A stretch of 64,000 nt of DNA from Marinisporobacter sp. (lineage in GTDB: Bacteria > Bacillota > Clostridia > Peptostreptococcales > Thermotaleaceae): assembly GCA_025210525.1 (NCBI GenBank), contig JAOARP010000058.1, forward strand, positions 124,001 through 188,000. The letters are read 5' to 3'. The position numbers were made by a program, and so were the translations under genes. The notes under the pieces were generated by a model, which saw only the letters and a list, made by a program, of their open reading frames with translations, was not told the DNA's origin and searched no databases. Shown here one piece after another: positions 28,695-38,756 of this stretch. Every line of letters begins with the position of its first letter. Within the stretch, counting starts at the first letter, position 1.

Positions 28695-28902
28695 ATGATA
28701 GAGAAGTAGTAGATAGTAGAATTTTTTCAGAGAGTCGATGTTTGGTGAGAATCGATAAAGTAAACTGTTGAACTTGTCTCAAGAAATGTCAGGTTGGTTA
28801 CCTTTAAAAACCAGTGAGTGGACATAATATGTCAATTAGGGTGGTACCGCGGGGAATTCCTCGTCCCTACAAGGGGATGAGCATTTTTCAAGGTACTTTT
28901 TT
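28695..28902 (+). promoter_or_regulatory. T-box leader of leuS
   Basis: All landmarks of a T-box are present. Stem I has the AGTA / GAA bulge pair with CTT directly after GAA at 28772-28774, a leucine (CUU) specifier. The T-box consensus GGGTGGTACCGCG sits at 28838-28850, with TGGT pairing to the CCA end of tRNA-Leu (discriminator A). The terminator CTCGTCCC / GGGGATGAG is followed by TTTTT. Uncharged tRNA-Leu should stabilise the antiterminator and turn on leuS. Fills most of the 309-bp gap. Confidence 0.93.
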
Positions 28903-28948
28903 TATTGCAAAAGTTGATTAAAAAATGAAATACATAGGAGGAAAGGTT

Positions 28949-31414
28949 ATGCCAAAATATGATTTTAGTGGAATTGAAAAAAAGTGGCAAGATCATTGGG
29001 AAAAAAATAAAATGTTTGAAACCGTTGAAGATGAAAAGGAAAAATATTATGTATTAGAAATGTTTCCATATCCATCAGGAAAGCTTCATATGGGACATGT
29101 AAGAAACTATTCTATTGGAGATGTTATAGCAAGATTTAAGAAGATGAAAGGATTTAATGTACTTCATCCAATGGGATGGGACTCTTTTGGACTACCTGCT
29201 GAAAATGCAGCTATTAAGCATGGCATTCATCCGAATAAATGGACTTGGGAAAATATCGAAGAAATGCGTGACCAATTAAAGGAATTAGGAATTAGCTATG
29301 ATTGGGATCGAGAAGTTGCTACTTGTCATCAAGATTATTATAAATGGACACAGTGGATTTTCTTAGAGTTTTATAAAAAAGGACTTGTGTATAAGAAAAA
29401 ATATCCTGTAAACTGGTGTCCATCTTGTGAAACGGTACTTGCTAATGAACAAGTAGTGGGTGGACATTGTGAGCGTTGTGATAGTGTCGTAGGAAAAAAA
29501 GATTTAGAGCAATGGTATTTTAAAATTACAGACTATGCAGATACTTTATTACAAGATATAGAGACCCTTAAAGGGTGGCCAGAAAAAGTAAAAATCATGC
29601 AAAAAAACTGGATTGGCAAAAGTGTAGGGGCAGAAGTTGAATTTAAAATAGATGATTCTGATAAAGCATTAAATGTATTTACAACTAGACCAGACACCAT
29701 TTATGGAGTTACTTATATGGTACTTGCTCCTGAGCATCCTTATGTAAAAGAGCTTACAAAAGGAACAAAGGAAGAAGAGCCTGTTAAAGCTTTTGTAGAA
29801 AAGCTACAATACCTTTCAGAGGTAGAAAGAACAGCAACCAATGTAGAAAAAGAAGGTATGTTTATAGGAAAATATGCAATCAATCCTTTAACAGGAAAGA
29901 AAATTCCTATCTATATTGCAAATTATGTTTTAATGGATTATGGTACAGGAGCTATTATGGCCGTTCCTGCACATGATGAAAGAGACTTTGAGTTTGCTAA
30001 AAAATATGAAATTGAAATTATCCCTGTTATTAAGCCAAAAGATGATAGTGTAGATGTTCAGCATTTAGAGAAGGCTTATACAAATGAAGGGGTTATGATT
30101 AACTCAGGTTCATTTGATGGAATAGATAGTAAAGATGCTTTAGTAAAAGTATCTGATTATCTTGAAAAAGAAGGTCTTGGTAAAAAAACAATCAACTTCA
30201 GATTAAGAGACTGGTTAATTTCAAGACAAAGATATTGGGGAACACCAATACCAATTGTGCATTGTGAAGATTGTGGATCAGTTCCCGTTGAAGAGAAGGA
30301 TTTACCAGTTATGCTACCAACAGATGTAACTTTTTCAGGAAAAGGAGAATCTCCTCTAAGCACTAGTAAGGAATTTATGCATACAAAATGTCCAAAATGT
30401 GGTAAAATTGCTACAAGAGAGACAGATACAATGGATACATTTGTAGATTCTTCATGGTACTTCTTAAGATATACAGATCCTTTAAATAGTGAAAAGGTAT
30501 TTGGATATGAAAAGGCAAAATATTGGATGGATGTAGATCAATATATTGGTGGGGTAGAGCACGCAATACTACATCTTCTTTATGCTAGATTCTTTACAAA
30601 GGTATTACATGATTTAGGATATTCTCCTGTTTCAGAGCCTTTTAAAAACCTTTTGACTCAAGGAATGGTTCTAAAAGATGGAGCGAAGATGTCTAAATCA
30701 AAAGGAAATGTTGTAAGTCCTAAAGAAATTATAGAAAAATACGGAGCAGATACAGCAAGACTATTTATTCTTTTTGCAGCACCACCAGAAAGAGATCTTG
30801 AATGGAGCGACACGGGAGTAGAGGGATGCTTTAGATTCTTAAATAGAGTATGGAGAGTCGTAGATGAATTGAAAGAATTTGTCAAAGATGCAAAAGAGAA
30901 TAAATCATATACAAAAGAAGATAAACAGCTTAGATATATGATTCATACAACGATTAAAAGAGTAACAGAAGATGTTGAAGGTAGATTCAATTTTAATACA
31001 GCTATTAGTGCTATTATGGAGCTTGTAAATGAAATTTATAAATATAAAGAATTAGGAGAAAAATGTAACAAAGGTTTATTAAAGGAATCATTAGAAACAT
31101 TGATTATTCTTTTAGCACCTTTTGCGCCTCATATAGCAGAAGAATTATGGTATAGTATAGGATATGAGACAAGTGTTCATGCTCATGAGTGGCCAATTTA
31201 TGAAAAAGATGCCATCGTAAAGGATGAAGTTCAAATTGTTATTCAGATCAACGGAAAAGTAAAAGAGAAAATAGAAGTTGCAGCTTCATTAACAAAAGAA
31301 GAATTAGAAAAAGAAGCTTTATCAAATTCAAAAATTGAAACACTTATAGAAGGAAAGCAAATTATTAAGGTGATCGTGGTACCTAAAAAATTAGTCAACA
31401 TTGTTGTTCGATAA
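28949..31414 (+). CDS. leuS: Leucyl-tRNA synthetase
   Basis: An 821-residue class I synthetase. The HMGH signature is at residues 47-50 and KMSKS at 580-584; the CP1 editing domain contains the T-rich [12 protein letters not shown] and [11 protein letters not shown], and zinc-ligand cysteine pairs occur in CPSCE/CERCD and CEDCG/CPKCG. The ATG after AGGAGG is chosen; an ATG eight codons upstream precedes the ribosome site. Expression is controlled by the leucine T-box ahead of it. Confidence 0.98.
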   Translation: MPKYDFSGIEKKWQDHWEKNKMFETVEDEKEKYYVLEMFPYPSGKLHMGHVRNYSIGDVIARFKKMKGFNVLHPMGWDSFGLPAENAAIKHGIHPNKWTWENIEEMRDQLKELGISYDWDREVATCHQDYYKWTQWIFLEFYKKGLVYKKKYPVNWCPSCETVLANEQVVGGHCERCDSVVGKKDLEQWYFKITDYADTLLQDIETLKGWPEKVKIMQKNWIGKSVGAEVEFKIDDSDKALNVFTTRPDTIYGVTYMVLAPEHPYVKELTKGTKEEEPVKAFVEKLQYLSEVERTATNVEKEGMFIGKYAINPLTGKKIPIYIANYVLMDYGTGAIMAVPAHDERDFEFAKKYEIEIIPVIKPKDDSVDVQHLEKAYTNEGVMINSGSFDGIDSKDALVKVSDYLEKEGLGKKTINFRLRDWLISRQRYWGTPIPIVHCEDCGSVPVEEKDLPVMLPTDVTFSGKGESPLSTSKEFMHTKCPKCGKIATRETDTMDTFVDSSWYFLRYTDPLNSEKVFGYEKAKYWMDVDQYIGGVEHAILHLLYARFFTKVLHDLGYSPVSEPFKNLLTQGMVLKDGAKMSKSKGNVVSPKEIIEKYGADTARLFILFAAPPERDLEWSDTGVEGCFRFLNRVWRVVDELKEFVKDAKENKSYTKEDKQLRYMIHTTIKRVTEDVEGRFNFNTAISAIMELVNEIYKYKELGEKCNKGLLKESLETLIILLAPFAPHIAEELWYSIGYETSVHAHEWPIYEKDAIVKDEVQIVIQINGKVKEKIEVAASLTKEELEKEALSNSKIETLIEGKQIIKVIVVPKKLVNIVVR

Positions 31415-31434
31415 TATAAGGGAGGAAGGGCACC

Positions 31435-32085
31435 ATGGAAAAATCCATAAATCCAATATTAAAGGCCATTGTACCTCTTGTAAGAGGCATTGCACAAACA
31501 TTTGGAAAAAATTGCGAAATGGTATTGCATGATTTCTGTAGTGGAAAAAGTTCTATTATTGCTATAGAAAATGGTCATGTGACAGGAAGAAGCATAGGTA
31601 GCCCTATGACAGAAGCAGGACTAAAAGCTGTACAAAAGGGGAATGTGAAAGAACCTGTTATTAATTATACAGGAAAGACAACAGATGGAAGAGTATTAAA
31701 GTCTAGTACAATGCCCATAAAAGATGAAAATGGAGAAGTTATTGGATTATTATGTATTAATTTTGATATGTCTACATTGATTGTTGCACAAAATGCTATT
31801 ACTGAAATTATGCAAGTTGAAGACCCTGATAGAGTGAAAAATAATCATTATCCTACAAATAATGTAAATGATGTACTAACGAATATAGTGACTAGTACAA
31901 TTCATGAATTAGGTAAGCCTGTAGCTTATATGAATAAAGAAGAAAAAGTAAATATTGTAAAAAGATTAGATGAGCAAGGGGCTTTTTTGATAAAAGGTGC
32001 AATAGATTATGTTGCAAAGATTTTATGTGTATCTAGATATACTATCTATAATTACCTTGATGAAATCAGGGTATATGATAAATAA
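31435..32085 (+). CDS. YheO/DauR-like PAS-HTH transcriptional regulator
   Basis: A 216-residue regulator with an N-terminal PAS-like domain of the YheO type (about residues 10-115: [12 protein letters not shown], and [22 protein letters not shown]) and a C-terminal helix-turn-helix (about 165-212, [22 protein letters not shown]). A relative, DauR, controls D-amino-acid catabolism in Pseudomonas. It sits immediately upstream of ridA, 19 nt apart, and close to serine dehydratase genes, so a role in amino-acid degradation is plausible. ATG follows GGGAGGAAGG. Confidence 0.88.
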   Translation: MEKSINPILKAIVPLVRGIAQTFGKNCEMVLHDFCSGKSSIIAIENGHVTGRSIGSPMTEAGLKAVQKGNVKEPVINYTGKTTDGRVLKSSTMPIKDENGEVIGLLCINFDMSTLIVAQNAITEIMQVEDPDRVKNNHYPTNNVNDVLTNIVTSTIHELGKPVAYMNKEEKVNIVKRLDEQGAFLIKGAIDYVAKILCVSRYTIYNYLDEIRVYDK

Positions 32086-32104
32086 ATATTTAGGAGGGGA
32101 AGTC

Positions 32105-32488
32105 ATGGAAAAAAATATTATTCATACAGAAAAGGCTCCAGCAGCAATTGGACCTTATTCTCAAGCTGTAAAGGTTGGTAATTTAGTATTTACTTCAGGT
32201 CAGATACCAGTAAATCCTGCTACTGGGGAAATCGCAGGAGAAGATGTACAAGCACAAGCTAGACAATCTTTAGAGAATGTAGCGTCTATCCTAGAAAAGG
32301 CAGGTACATCTATGGATAACGCTGTAAAACTTACTGTATTTATAAAAGATATGGATGAGTTTTCTAAGATCAATGAAGTTTATGCAGAATATTTTCCAAA
32401 TGATAAGCCAGCAAGATCGTGTGTTGAAGTAGCAAGATTACCAAAGGATGTAAAAGTTGAAATAGAAGCTATTGCTGTTATAAAATAA
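32105..32488 (+). CDS. ridA: 2-iminobutanoate/2-iminopropanoate deaminase RidA
   Basis: A 127-residue YjgF/RidA protein: [32 protein letters not shown] and the C-terminal catalytic arginine motif [20 protein letters not shown]. It hydrolyses reactive enamines such as 2-aminoacrylate formed by PLP or serine dehydratase chemistry. ATG is preceded by GGAGGGGAAG. Likely cotranscribed with the YheO-like gene; shares a terminator with the convergent aminotransferase. Confidence 0.95.
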   Translation: MEKNIIHTEKAPAAIGPYSQAVKVGNLVFTSGQIPVNPATGEIAGEDVQAQARQSLENVASILEKAGTSMDNAVKLTVFIKDMDEFSKINEVYAEYFPNDKPARSCVEVARLPKDVKVEIEAIAVIK

Positions 32489-32520
32489 AAAAATCGTGAC
32501 TTTTGTCACGATTTTTTTAT
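32486..32520. terminator. Bidirectional terminator between ridA and the aminotransferase
   Basis: The stem AAAAATCGTGAC / GTCACGATTTTT with a TTTT loop has A runs on one side and T runs on the other, so it can serve both convergent genes. Confidence 0.88.
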
Positions 32521-33587
32521 AGATTTAAAATGTTACCTATAGTGTTTAACAATTCTTTTAGATCGTCTAGAGTAGTCTCAGCCATATGAGCGATTCTAAA
32601 TGTCTTTTCTTTTAAATTGCCATATCCATTAGATATGGTATAGCCATATTTTTCTAGTTTTTTATTTAGATCAGAAACAGATATATTTCTCGAGTTTCTG
32701 ACAGTTGTCAATGTATTTGAAGCATAGCTTTCATCTGCAAATAAATCAAAATTTTCTTTTGCCCATCTACGTGCATAATTAGCCATTTCTTTGTGACGCA
32801 TGAATCTATTTTCTAGTCCTTCTTCTAAAATTTTGTCCAATTGATAGTCAAGAGCAAACATATGGGATAAAGAAGGGGTAGATGGATATTGATGATCCTT
32901 TTTTATGATACATTCATACATAGCAAGTAAGTCAAAATAAAGCCCTCTATTTTCTACCTTTTTAGCAGCTTCTATGGCTTTTTCAGAAATAGAACAAATA
33001 CTCATTCCTGGAGGAAGTCCTAAGCATTTTTGAGTAGATGTAATACATATATCAACGCCTAATGTGTCTATTTCAATTTTTGTTCCTCCTAATGAACTAA
33101 CAGTATCTAAGCAAAAAACAACTTCAGGATATTTCTTTAATACCTCTGCAATTTCTTCTACAGGATTCATAACTCCTGTGGATGTTTCATTATGAGTAAT
33201 TGTAATCAAATCATATTTTCCTGTAGATAAGGCATCGTCTACCATTTTAGCAGTAGTAGGACTTCCCCATTCAGAAGAAAATTTATCTGCAGGGACACCA
33301 TTAGAAGTAGCCATTTTATACCATCTATCTCCAAAAGCACCTATAGAAAATATAGCAGCCCTTTTTTGGGTACAAGATCTTACTGCACCTTCCATAAGAC
33401 CACTTCCGGAAGATGTAGATAGCATGATTTGATTCTTTGTATACATAAGTTTCATTATTTTTTCAGAGATATTTCTCTGTAAAGTAGATGCATCTTTACT
33501 ACGATGTCCTATCATAGGGGCTGCCATTTTTTTGAGGACATCTTCTGAAACATTAACAGGACCAGGAATAAATAATTTTTTTTGCAT
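32517..33587 (-). CDS. Class V aminotransferase (alanine-glyoxylate / serine-pyruvate type)
   Basis: A 356-residue PLP enzyme. FIPGPVNVSEDVLKKMAAPMIGHRS is the AGT N-terminal signature; the PLP lysine is K187 in STQKCLGLPPG and the aspartate is in CLDTVSSLGG. Possible activities are alanine-glyoxylate, serine-glyoxylate or serine-pyruvate transamination, which sequence alone cannot separate. The gene faces ridA and is divergent from the serine dehydratase operon, so a link to serine metabolism is likely. Strong AGGAGG on the minus strand. Confidence 0.88.
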   Translation of the reverse strand: MQKKLFIPGPVNVSEDVLKKMAAPMIGHRSKDASTLQRNISEKIMKLMYTKNQIMLSTSSGSGLMEGAVRSCTQKRAAIFSIGAFGDRWYKMATSNGVPADKFSSEWGSPTTAKMVDDALSTGKYDLITITHNETSTGVMNPVEEIAEVLKKYPEVVFCLDTVSSLGGTKIEIDTLGVDICITSTQKCLGLPPGMSICSISEKAIEAAKKVENRGLYFDLLAMYECIIKKDHQYPSTPSLSHMFALDYQLDKILEEGLENRFMRHKEMANYARRWAKENFDLFADESYASNTLTTVRNSRNISVSDLNKKLEKYGYTISNGYGNLKEKTFRIAHMAETTLDDLKELLNTIGNILNL

Positions 33588-33880
33588 GATTGTTCCTCCT
33601 TGTAAAAATATGTACCTTAGTAGTTTTATTTATTATATATTTTTTCCAATTACAAATCAAATTTTATTAATATGGTTTGGAAAAATATCTAAAGCTTTCA
33701 AATATGAAATTATTAAAAAAGTTATTCAAAACGTATATAGACATTTAGTATGATGCAACCTTATAATAAAGGTATAGATCCTTTATTAATAAATTTTAAT
33801 GGAGAATTCCATTTGAAGAATAAATACATCATAACATGTGGAAAAAGAAGATTCAATTATAATTACAAAGGAGGAAGACT

Positions 33881-34552
33881 ATGAAAAATTATAGCGCCTT
33901 TGATGTTATAGGCCCTAGGATGATTGGACCGTCTAGTTCTCATACAGCAGGAGCAGCTAGATTAGGAAAGGTAGCAAGAAGAATATGTGGTGCAGAAGTT
34001 AAGAAAGTTATTTTTGTCCTTCATGGGTCCTTTGCAAAAACATATCGAGGGCATGGAACAGATAAAGCATTAGTTGCAGGTATTTTAGGAATGGAACCAG
34101 AAGATAAAGGTTTGAGACAATCTATGGAATTAGCAAAGAAAAAAGGATTAGATTATCAGTTCGTAGAAGGGGATTTAGGAGATGTTCATCCTAACACAGT
34201 AAGATTTATTATGATAGATGAGGCTGGAAATGAATCAGAAGTTGTAGGATCATCTATTGGAGGCGGAAATATAAAAGTTACAAAAATCAATGGACTAGAT
34301 GTTGAATTTACAGGAGAGTACCCAACATTAATTATCAGACAGTTTGATATTCCTGGAGTGATTGCAAAAGTTACGAAAATAATGAGTCAGGTTGAAATCA
34401 ATATCGCTTTTATGAGGGTATTTAGGCAAAATAAAGGGAAAGATGCCTTTATGATGATTGAGACAGATCACTCTATTCCGAAAGAGATTATAGAAAAGGT
34501 AAAAGCTATCGGAGATGAAATTAGACACGTGTATTTGATAGAAGCATTATAA
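33881..34552 (+). CDS. sdaAB: L-serine ammonia-lyase, beta subunit
   Basis: A 223-residue subunit of the oxygen-sensitive [4Fe-4S] serine dehydratase, with the N-terminal FDVIGPRMIGPSSSHTAGAARLG motif and HGSFAKTYRGHGTD, and a C-terminal ACT domain (about residues 148-220). With the alpha subunit it turns serine into pyruvate and ammonia via 2-aminoacrylate. ATG follows AAAGGAGGAAG. The 293 bp between this gene and the divergent aminotransferase contain promoters for both, though no single promoter pair is convincing. Confidence 0.96.
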   Translation: MKNYSAFDVIGPRMIGPSSSHTAGAARLGKVARRICGAEVKKVIFVLHGSFAKTYRGHGTDKALVAGILGMEPEDKGLRQSMELAKKKGLDYQFVEGDLGDVHPNTVRFIMIDEAGNESEVVGSSIGGGNIKVTKINGLDVEFTGEYPTLIIRQFDIPGVIAKVTKIMSQVEINIAFMRVFRQNKGKDAFMMIETDHSIPKEIIEKVKAIGDEIRHVYLIEAL

Positions 34553-34567
34553 AAAAGGAGGTAACAA

Positions 34568-35455
34568 ATGAGTAAAAACTTTATTCATGGAGTAGATTTG
34601 TTAGAAAAGTGTAGTACCTATGGGAAAAAAATATGGGAAATAATGATTGAAAGAGAAATAGAGAATACAGAAAGAACCAAAGATGAAATATTAGAGGATA
34701 TGGCGAAAAATTTAATCATTATGAAAGATGCCGTGAAGGAAGGTTTGCATGAAGATATAAAATCTGTAAGTGGATTAGTAGGTGGAGATGCAAAAACACT
34801 TAGGAAAAGATATGAAGAGAAAAAAACTGTAGCAGGAAAAAGAATGAATAAAGCGGTGGCAAGTGCTATGGCTGTACTTGAAGTGAATGCTTCTATGGGA
34901 CAAATTGTAGCAGCTCCAACAGCTGGATCAAGTGGTATTATTCCAGGGGCTTTAATAACCATAGGAGAAGATTTTAATCTTGAGGATGATGATTTAGTTA
35001 AAGCTTTATTTACAGCAGCAGCCATTGGGTATATTATTACGAGAAATGCAACAGTTTCAGGTGCAGAAGGTGGTTGTCAAGCAGAAACGGGTGCAGCGGC
35101 AGCAATGGCAGCAGGTGCCATTGTTGAAATTTTAGGAGGAACTCCAGAACAAGCTCTCCATGCAGCAGCCATGAGCATAAAAAACATATTAGGATTAGTA
35201 TGTGACCCTATAGCAGGGCTTGTAGAAGCTCCTTGTGTAAAAAGAAATGCCATAGGTACTGCAAATGCATTTATATCGGCAGATATGGCTTTAGCAGGAA
35301 TAGAAAGCATCATTCCTTTTGATGAGGTCGTGGAAGCTATGTATAAGGTTGGAAGAAGCTTACCTTGTGAATTGAGAGAAACAGCATTAGGCGGGCTTGC
35401 AAAAACACCAACAGGAATAAAAATTGAAGAAGAAATTTTTAATACAAGAAAATGA
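34568..35455 (+). CDS. sdaAA: L-serine ammonia-lyase, alpha subunit
   Basis: A 295-residue subunit bearing the iron-sulfur ligands: cysteines in GAEGGCQAETGAA, VCDPIAGLVEAPCVKRN and, near the C-terminus, LPCELRET. The AAPTAGSSGIIPGAL loop is also characteristic. Follows sdaAB by 15 nt with AAAGGAGG between. Pyruvate made here feeds fermentation toward acetate (ackA is in the same window). Confidence 0.96.
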   Translation: MSKNFIHGVDLLEKCSTYGKKIWEIMIEREIENTERTKDEILEDMAKNLIIMKDAVKEGLHEDIKSVSGLVGGDAKTLRKRYEEKKTVAGKRMNKAVASAMAVLEVNASMGQIVAAPTAGSSGIIPGALITIGEDFNLEDDDLVKALFTAAAIGYIITRNATVSGAEGGCQAETGAAAAMAAGAIVEILGGTPEQALHAAAMSIKNILGLVCDPIAGLVEAPCVKRNAIGTANAFISADMALAGIESIIPFDEVVEAMYKVGRSLPCELRETALGGLAKTPTGIKIEEEIFNTRK

Positions 35456-35484
35456 TGATGCTAATGTATCATCATTTTCTTGTA
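35444..35484. terminator. Terminator between sdaAA and the carboxypeptidase gene
   Basis: A 16-bp inverted repeat (ACAAGAAAATGATGAT with its complement) around an 8-nt loop. The sdaAA stop codon lies in the 5' arm, and it can also end the convergent minus-strand gene. Confidence 0.75.
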
Positions 35485-35495
35485 TGACTTTATGA

Positions 35496-36842
35496 TTATT
35501 TTCTGTAGGGGTGTTTTCTAAAGGACATGTGATCTTTAGAGTATCTTTTCAATCTTTTTTTTCGAAGAAACCGTTTCTTTTTATTTTGTAGCCGAATGAA
35601 TGTTACAATCGTTCTCCAGATAAGGAAAAGGAGTATAAACATAAGCAAATAAGAAAAGATCAATTTTGGCCATGAATCCTTAAAGTAAAAAATAGAGGTA
35701 ATACCTTCTTTAGCAATAATTGATTTAGCAGCAATTAAATTGACTTCTCCTAGATTGTGGTCCCCAAACTTAAAAGTTAATTTTCCTAAAACTTGTCCTT
35801 TTTTAATAGGAGCTTGAATGTCTTTATTATAAGTTATGGACTTATTTATTGTAGGTAAATTTTCATCTTTAGGAATGGCTTTATAAAATGAATTCTCTGT
35901 AATTAAATCTAATTGTTTTTCTTCCCCATTTTTGATAGGAATAGCTTTTGTTTTTACTTTTTTCTCTGTTAATTGAACAAATTTGAAATTTTCAAAGCCA
36001 TAATCTATAAGGGTTCTTGAATCTACCCAAAGATTTGTTCCTTCAGCTTTCAGGATCACGCTGATGACGCTATGATTATCCTTAGTTGCAAAGGCAACTA
36101 AGCATTGACGAGCTATGCTAGTATATCCTGTTTTTACTCCTTCGACAATATCATATTTTATAGGAATCCATTTTCCTTTATATAAGATTTTATTACTAGA
36201 CCAGAGAAATCTATTTTTATTTTTGAAGTAACGCGTTTCAACTTGTTTATTGGTTGGAGGAATTTGATATCGAACGGTTTTAACAATTTCTCTAAATTTT
36301 GGTATAGTCATGGCATATTTTGCGATCATTGCTAAATCATAAGCTGTAGTATAATGATCATCATCTGGTAACCCATTTGGGTTTACAAAGTGGGTATTCT
36401 TAGCTCCTAATTCCTTAGCTCTTTTGTTCATAAGCTTAGCGAATTCTTCAACACTTCCAGATACATGCTTTGCTAAAGCAATAGCAGCATCATTTGCAGA
36501 TTCGATTAAAAGGGCATAAAGAAGCTGTTCAACAGTCAGTTCTTCATCTTCTATTACATAGATACGAGTTCCTTCAGTAAAGGGTGTATCTTCATCTATG
36601 ATTACCTGATCCTTTAGATTTGCATTTTCTAATACTAAAAGGGCAGTCATAATTTTTGTTGTACTAGCTGGATACATCTTGGTATAAGCATCTTTATTGT
36701 ATAATACATCTCCTGTAGCTGCATCCATTAAAATGCCACTTGGAGCTGTAATGGGTGGAGGAGAGGAAAAAGCAAAAGTTGTGAAACAAGTTCCATGAAT
36801 AAGTGTAAAAATAATGATTAGTAATAAAGTCAATTTTTTCAT
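35496..36842 (-). CDS. D-alanyl-D-alanine carboxypeptidase (PBP5/DacF-like)
   Basis: A 448-residue low-molecular-weight PBP. N-terminal signal peptide (about residues 1-25), peptidase S11 domain with S60-x-x-K63 (PASTTK), SAN at 115-117 and KTG at 237-239 all intact, then a PBP5_C-like domain, and a C-terminal transmembrane helix near 395-418 followed by a strongly basic cytoplasmic tail (KKKRFLRKKRLKRYSK). It trims the pentapeptide stem; a sporulation-type DacF role is possible but not proven. A TATACT-like -10 lies upstream on the minus strand. Confidence 0.93.
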   Translation of the reverse strand: MKKLTLLLIIIFTLIHGTCFTTFAFSSPPPITAPSGILMDAATGDVLYNKDAYTKMYPASTTKIMTALLVLENANLKDQVIIDEDTPFTEGTRIYVIEDEELTVEQLLYALLIESANDAAIALAKHVSGSVEEFAKLMNKRAKELGAKNTHFVNPNGLPDDDHYTTAYDLAMIAKYAMTIPKFREIVKTVRYQIPPTNKQVETRYFKNKNRFLWSSNKILYKGKWIPIKYDIVEGVKTGYTSIARQCLVAFATKDNHSVISVILKAEGTNLWVDSRTLIDYGFENFKFVQLTEKKVKTKAIPIKNGEEKQLDLITENSFYKAIPKDENLPTINKSITYNKDIQAPIKKGQVLGKLTFKFGDHNLGEVNLIAAKSIIAKEGITSIFYFKDSWPKLIFSYLLMFILLFLIWRTIVTFIRLQNKKKRFLRKKRLKRYSKDHMSFRKHPYRK

Positions 36843-37010
36843 AGGTCACCTCTTAAATCTTTAGTAAACGTACTTTATTAGTATAACAGAAAAATAAAAA
36901 AAATTTAAGATAAACATAAAGAGATAGATTATTGAAAATAGTGAATAACTTTAAGCTAAGATGACAAATATACAAATAAATAAAGAAGTAACGGATGGTG
37001 TGATGCTAAA

Positions 37011-37625
37011 ATGTTTAAATTGACAAAACGTGAAATTGTTGTCTTGGGAATATTTATTTTTACCATTATAGTATTCTCCGCAGATAAATTTTATATGAAT
37101 ACATCAGAAGAACTTATAGTAGAACATAAAAATAAGGAAATTGAAAATATTGAAAAATCTCAAGAAAAAAAAGATAAAATCTTAGAAAAGTTTATTATAG
37201 TAGATATATGTGGAGAAGTAAAAGTACCTGGTGTTGTGAAGCTAAAAGAAGGTTCTAGATTAATAGATGGAGTACAGACGGTTGGAGGTCTTTTAAAAAC
37301 AGCAGATAGAAAACAAGTTAACATGGCAAAAATATTAGTAGATGGAGAACAAATAATTATCCCTAAGATTGGAGAAGATTTGGAAGAATGTATAGATACT
37401 CAACAAGTTTACGGAAGAACTAAAACTTCTAATAGCGTGAATATCAATACAGCATCAAAAAATGAATTGGAGTTATTAAATGGTGTTGGAGAAGTCTTGG
37501 CAGAAAGAATCATTCAATATAGAGAAAAAAAGGGAAGGTTTAATAAGGTTGAAGATATAATGAATGTATCAGGAGTAGGAGATAAAAAATATGAAATGAT
37601 TAAGGAGCAAATAAGGATAAATTGA
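37011..37625 (+). CDS. ComEA-like helix-hairpin-helix DNA-binding protein
   Basis: A 204-residue protein with an N-terminal transmembrane anchor (about residues 8-24), a SLBB-type domain (about 62-122, VDICGEVKVPGVVKLKEGSRL) and a C-terminal tandem helix-hairpin-helix (about 143-204: VNINTASKNELELLNGVGEVLAERII then VSGVGDKKYEMI). This is the ComEA layout for extracellular DNA binding in competence. No comEC or comFA is adjacent, so the role could be DNA uptake or general DNA binding. Weak ribosome site. Confidence 0.87.
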   Translation: MFKLTKREIVVLGIFIFTIIVFSADKFYMNTSEELIVEHKNKEIENIEKSQEKKDKILEKFIIVDICGEVKVPGVVKLKEGSRLIDGVQTVGGLLKTADRKQVNMAKILVDGEQIIIPKIGEDLEECIDTQQVYGRTKTSNSVNINTASKNELELLNGVGEVLAERIIQYREKKGRFNKVEDIMNVSGVGDKKYEMIKEQIRIN

Positions 37626-37685
37626 TAGTTTGTTAGAAATATGATAATATCAATTATAAATTAAGCCATAAAAGGAGGGACAAAG

Positions 37686-38726
37686 ATGACAACAAATAAA
37701 CGATTAACAGAAATGAGCAGAACTTCTGGATGAGCGGCCAAAATTGGTCCTGAGACCTTGGCACAAGTTTTGTGTCATTTACCGAAAGTAAAGGATGATC
37801 GCTTATTGGTAGGGTTAGAAACTTCTGATGATGCAGCAGTATATCAATTAAATGATGACACAGCTATTATACAGACTTTAGATTTTTTTACACCCATCGT
37901 AGATGATCCTTATATGTTTGGACAAATTGCAGCAGCTAACTCTCTAAGTGATGTATATGCAATGGGAGGAGAACCAATCCTTGCTCTGAATATAGTATGT
38001 TTTCCTACCTGCTTATCTATGGATATCTTAACGGAAATTTTAAAAGGAGGAGCAGATAAGGTAAAAGAAGCGGGTGCATTATTAGTAGGAGGACATAGTG
38101 TAGATGATAATGAACCAAAGTATGGATTATCTGTTACGGGAATTGTAGCTCCTGATAGGGTAATGAGCAATGATTTAGCTAAGCCAGGAGATGTTTTGGT
38201 ATTAACAAAGCCATTAGGAACTGGCATTTTAAATACAGCCATCAAAGCAGGAATGCTTTCTGAAGATGTTATAAAAAAGGTTATGGATGTAATGGCTAGT
38301 TTAAATAACATCGCCGCTAAAGGAATGAAAAAGACGGATGTGAATTCGTGTACAGATATTACAGGTTTTGGCTTTTTAGGACATGCTTTTGAGATGGCTA
38401 AAGCTAGTGATGTTTCCTTAGTTATAAACTCCAAAGATATACCTATTGTTGAAGGAACGATAGAAAATGCTAATATGGGTCTTGTTCCTGCAGGTGCATA
38501 CAATAATGAGGCTTATTTAGAGGGTCAAATCAATTTTTTAGAAGAAGTACCAACTTACATGAGAGATATTTTGTATGACCCACAAACATCAGGAGGATTA
38601 TTAATATCCTTACCTAAAGAAAAAGTAAAAGAGCTACTCCGGTTTTATGAAGAACATTTATCTACAGATTTTGCAGTAGTAGGAGAAGTAGTTGAAAAAG
38701 ATGATTTTTATATTAAAGTAAAATAA
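37686..38726 (+). CDS. selD: Selenide, water dikinase SelD, a selenocysteine-containing form
   Basis: A 346-residue selenophosphate synthetase with an in-frame UGA at 37731-37733 as codon 16 (context RTSG-Sec-AAK), where other SelD proteins have Cys or Sec. The ATG follows AAAGGAGGGAC at proper spacing; stopping at the UGA would leave a 15-residue peptide, and starting after it would remove the catalytic residue. A bSECIS-like hairpin directly follows the UGA. Downstream, ATP-binding features are intact (GLETSDDAAVY, ANSLSDVYAMGGEP, GGHSVDDNEPKYG). Makes selenophosphate for selA/selB/selC, all encoded nearby. Confidence 0.95.
37731..37762 (+). promoter_or_regulatory. UGA selenocysteine codon and bSECIS-like hairpin in selD
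   Basis: After the UGA, the outer stem GCCAA (37737-37741) / TTGGC (37758-37762) encloses a 5' bulge AATT and the inner stem GGTC / GACC capped by CTGA. Stem-loops at this distance recruit SelB in bacteria. The structure was folded by eye. Confidence 0.75.
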
Positions 38727-38752
38727 AGCATCCGAAGGATGCTTTATTTTTT
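38724..38752. terminator. Terminator between selD and the alanine symporter gene
   Basis: The 10-bp stem TAAAGCATCC / GGATGCTTTA with a GAA loop and a T run; the selD stop codon is in its 5' arm. Serves the convergent genes. Confidence 0.85.
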
Positions 38753-38756
38753 AGGT

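Noticed and set aside
37910-38503. A 197-residue minus-strand ORF opposite selD
   Set aside because: Antisense to a well-supported gene, no ribosome site, composition typical of the reverse strand of coding DNA.
37758-38726. selD beginning at the TTG at 37758
   Set aside because: This start has no ribosome site and removes the catalytic loop; the ATG at 37686 with readthrough of UGA at 37731 restores the full protein.
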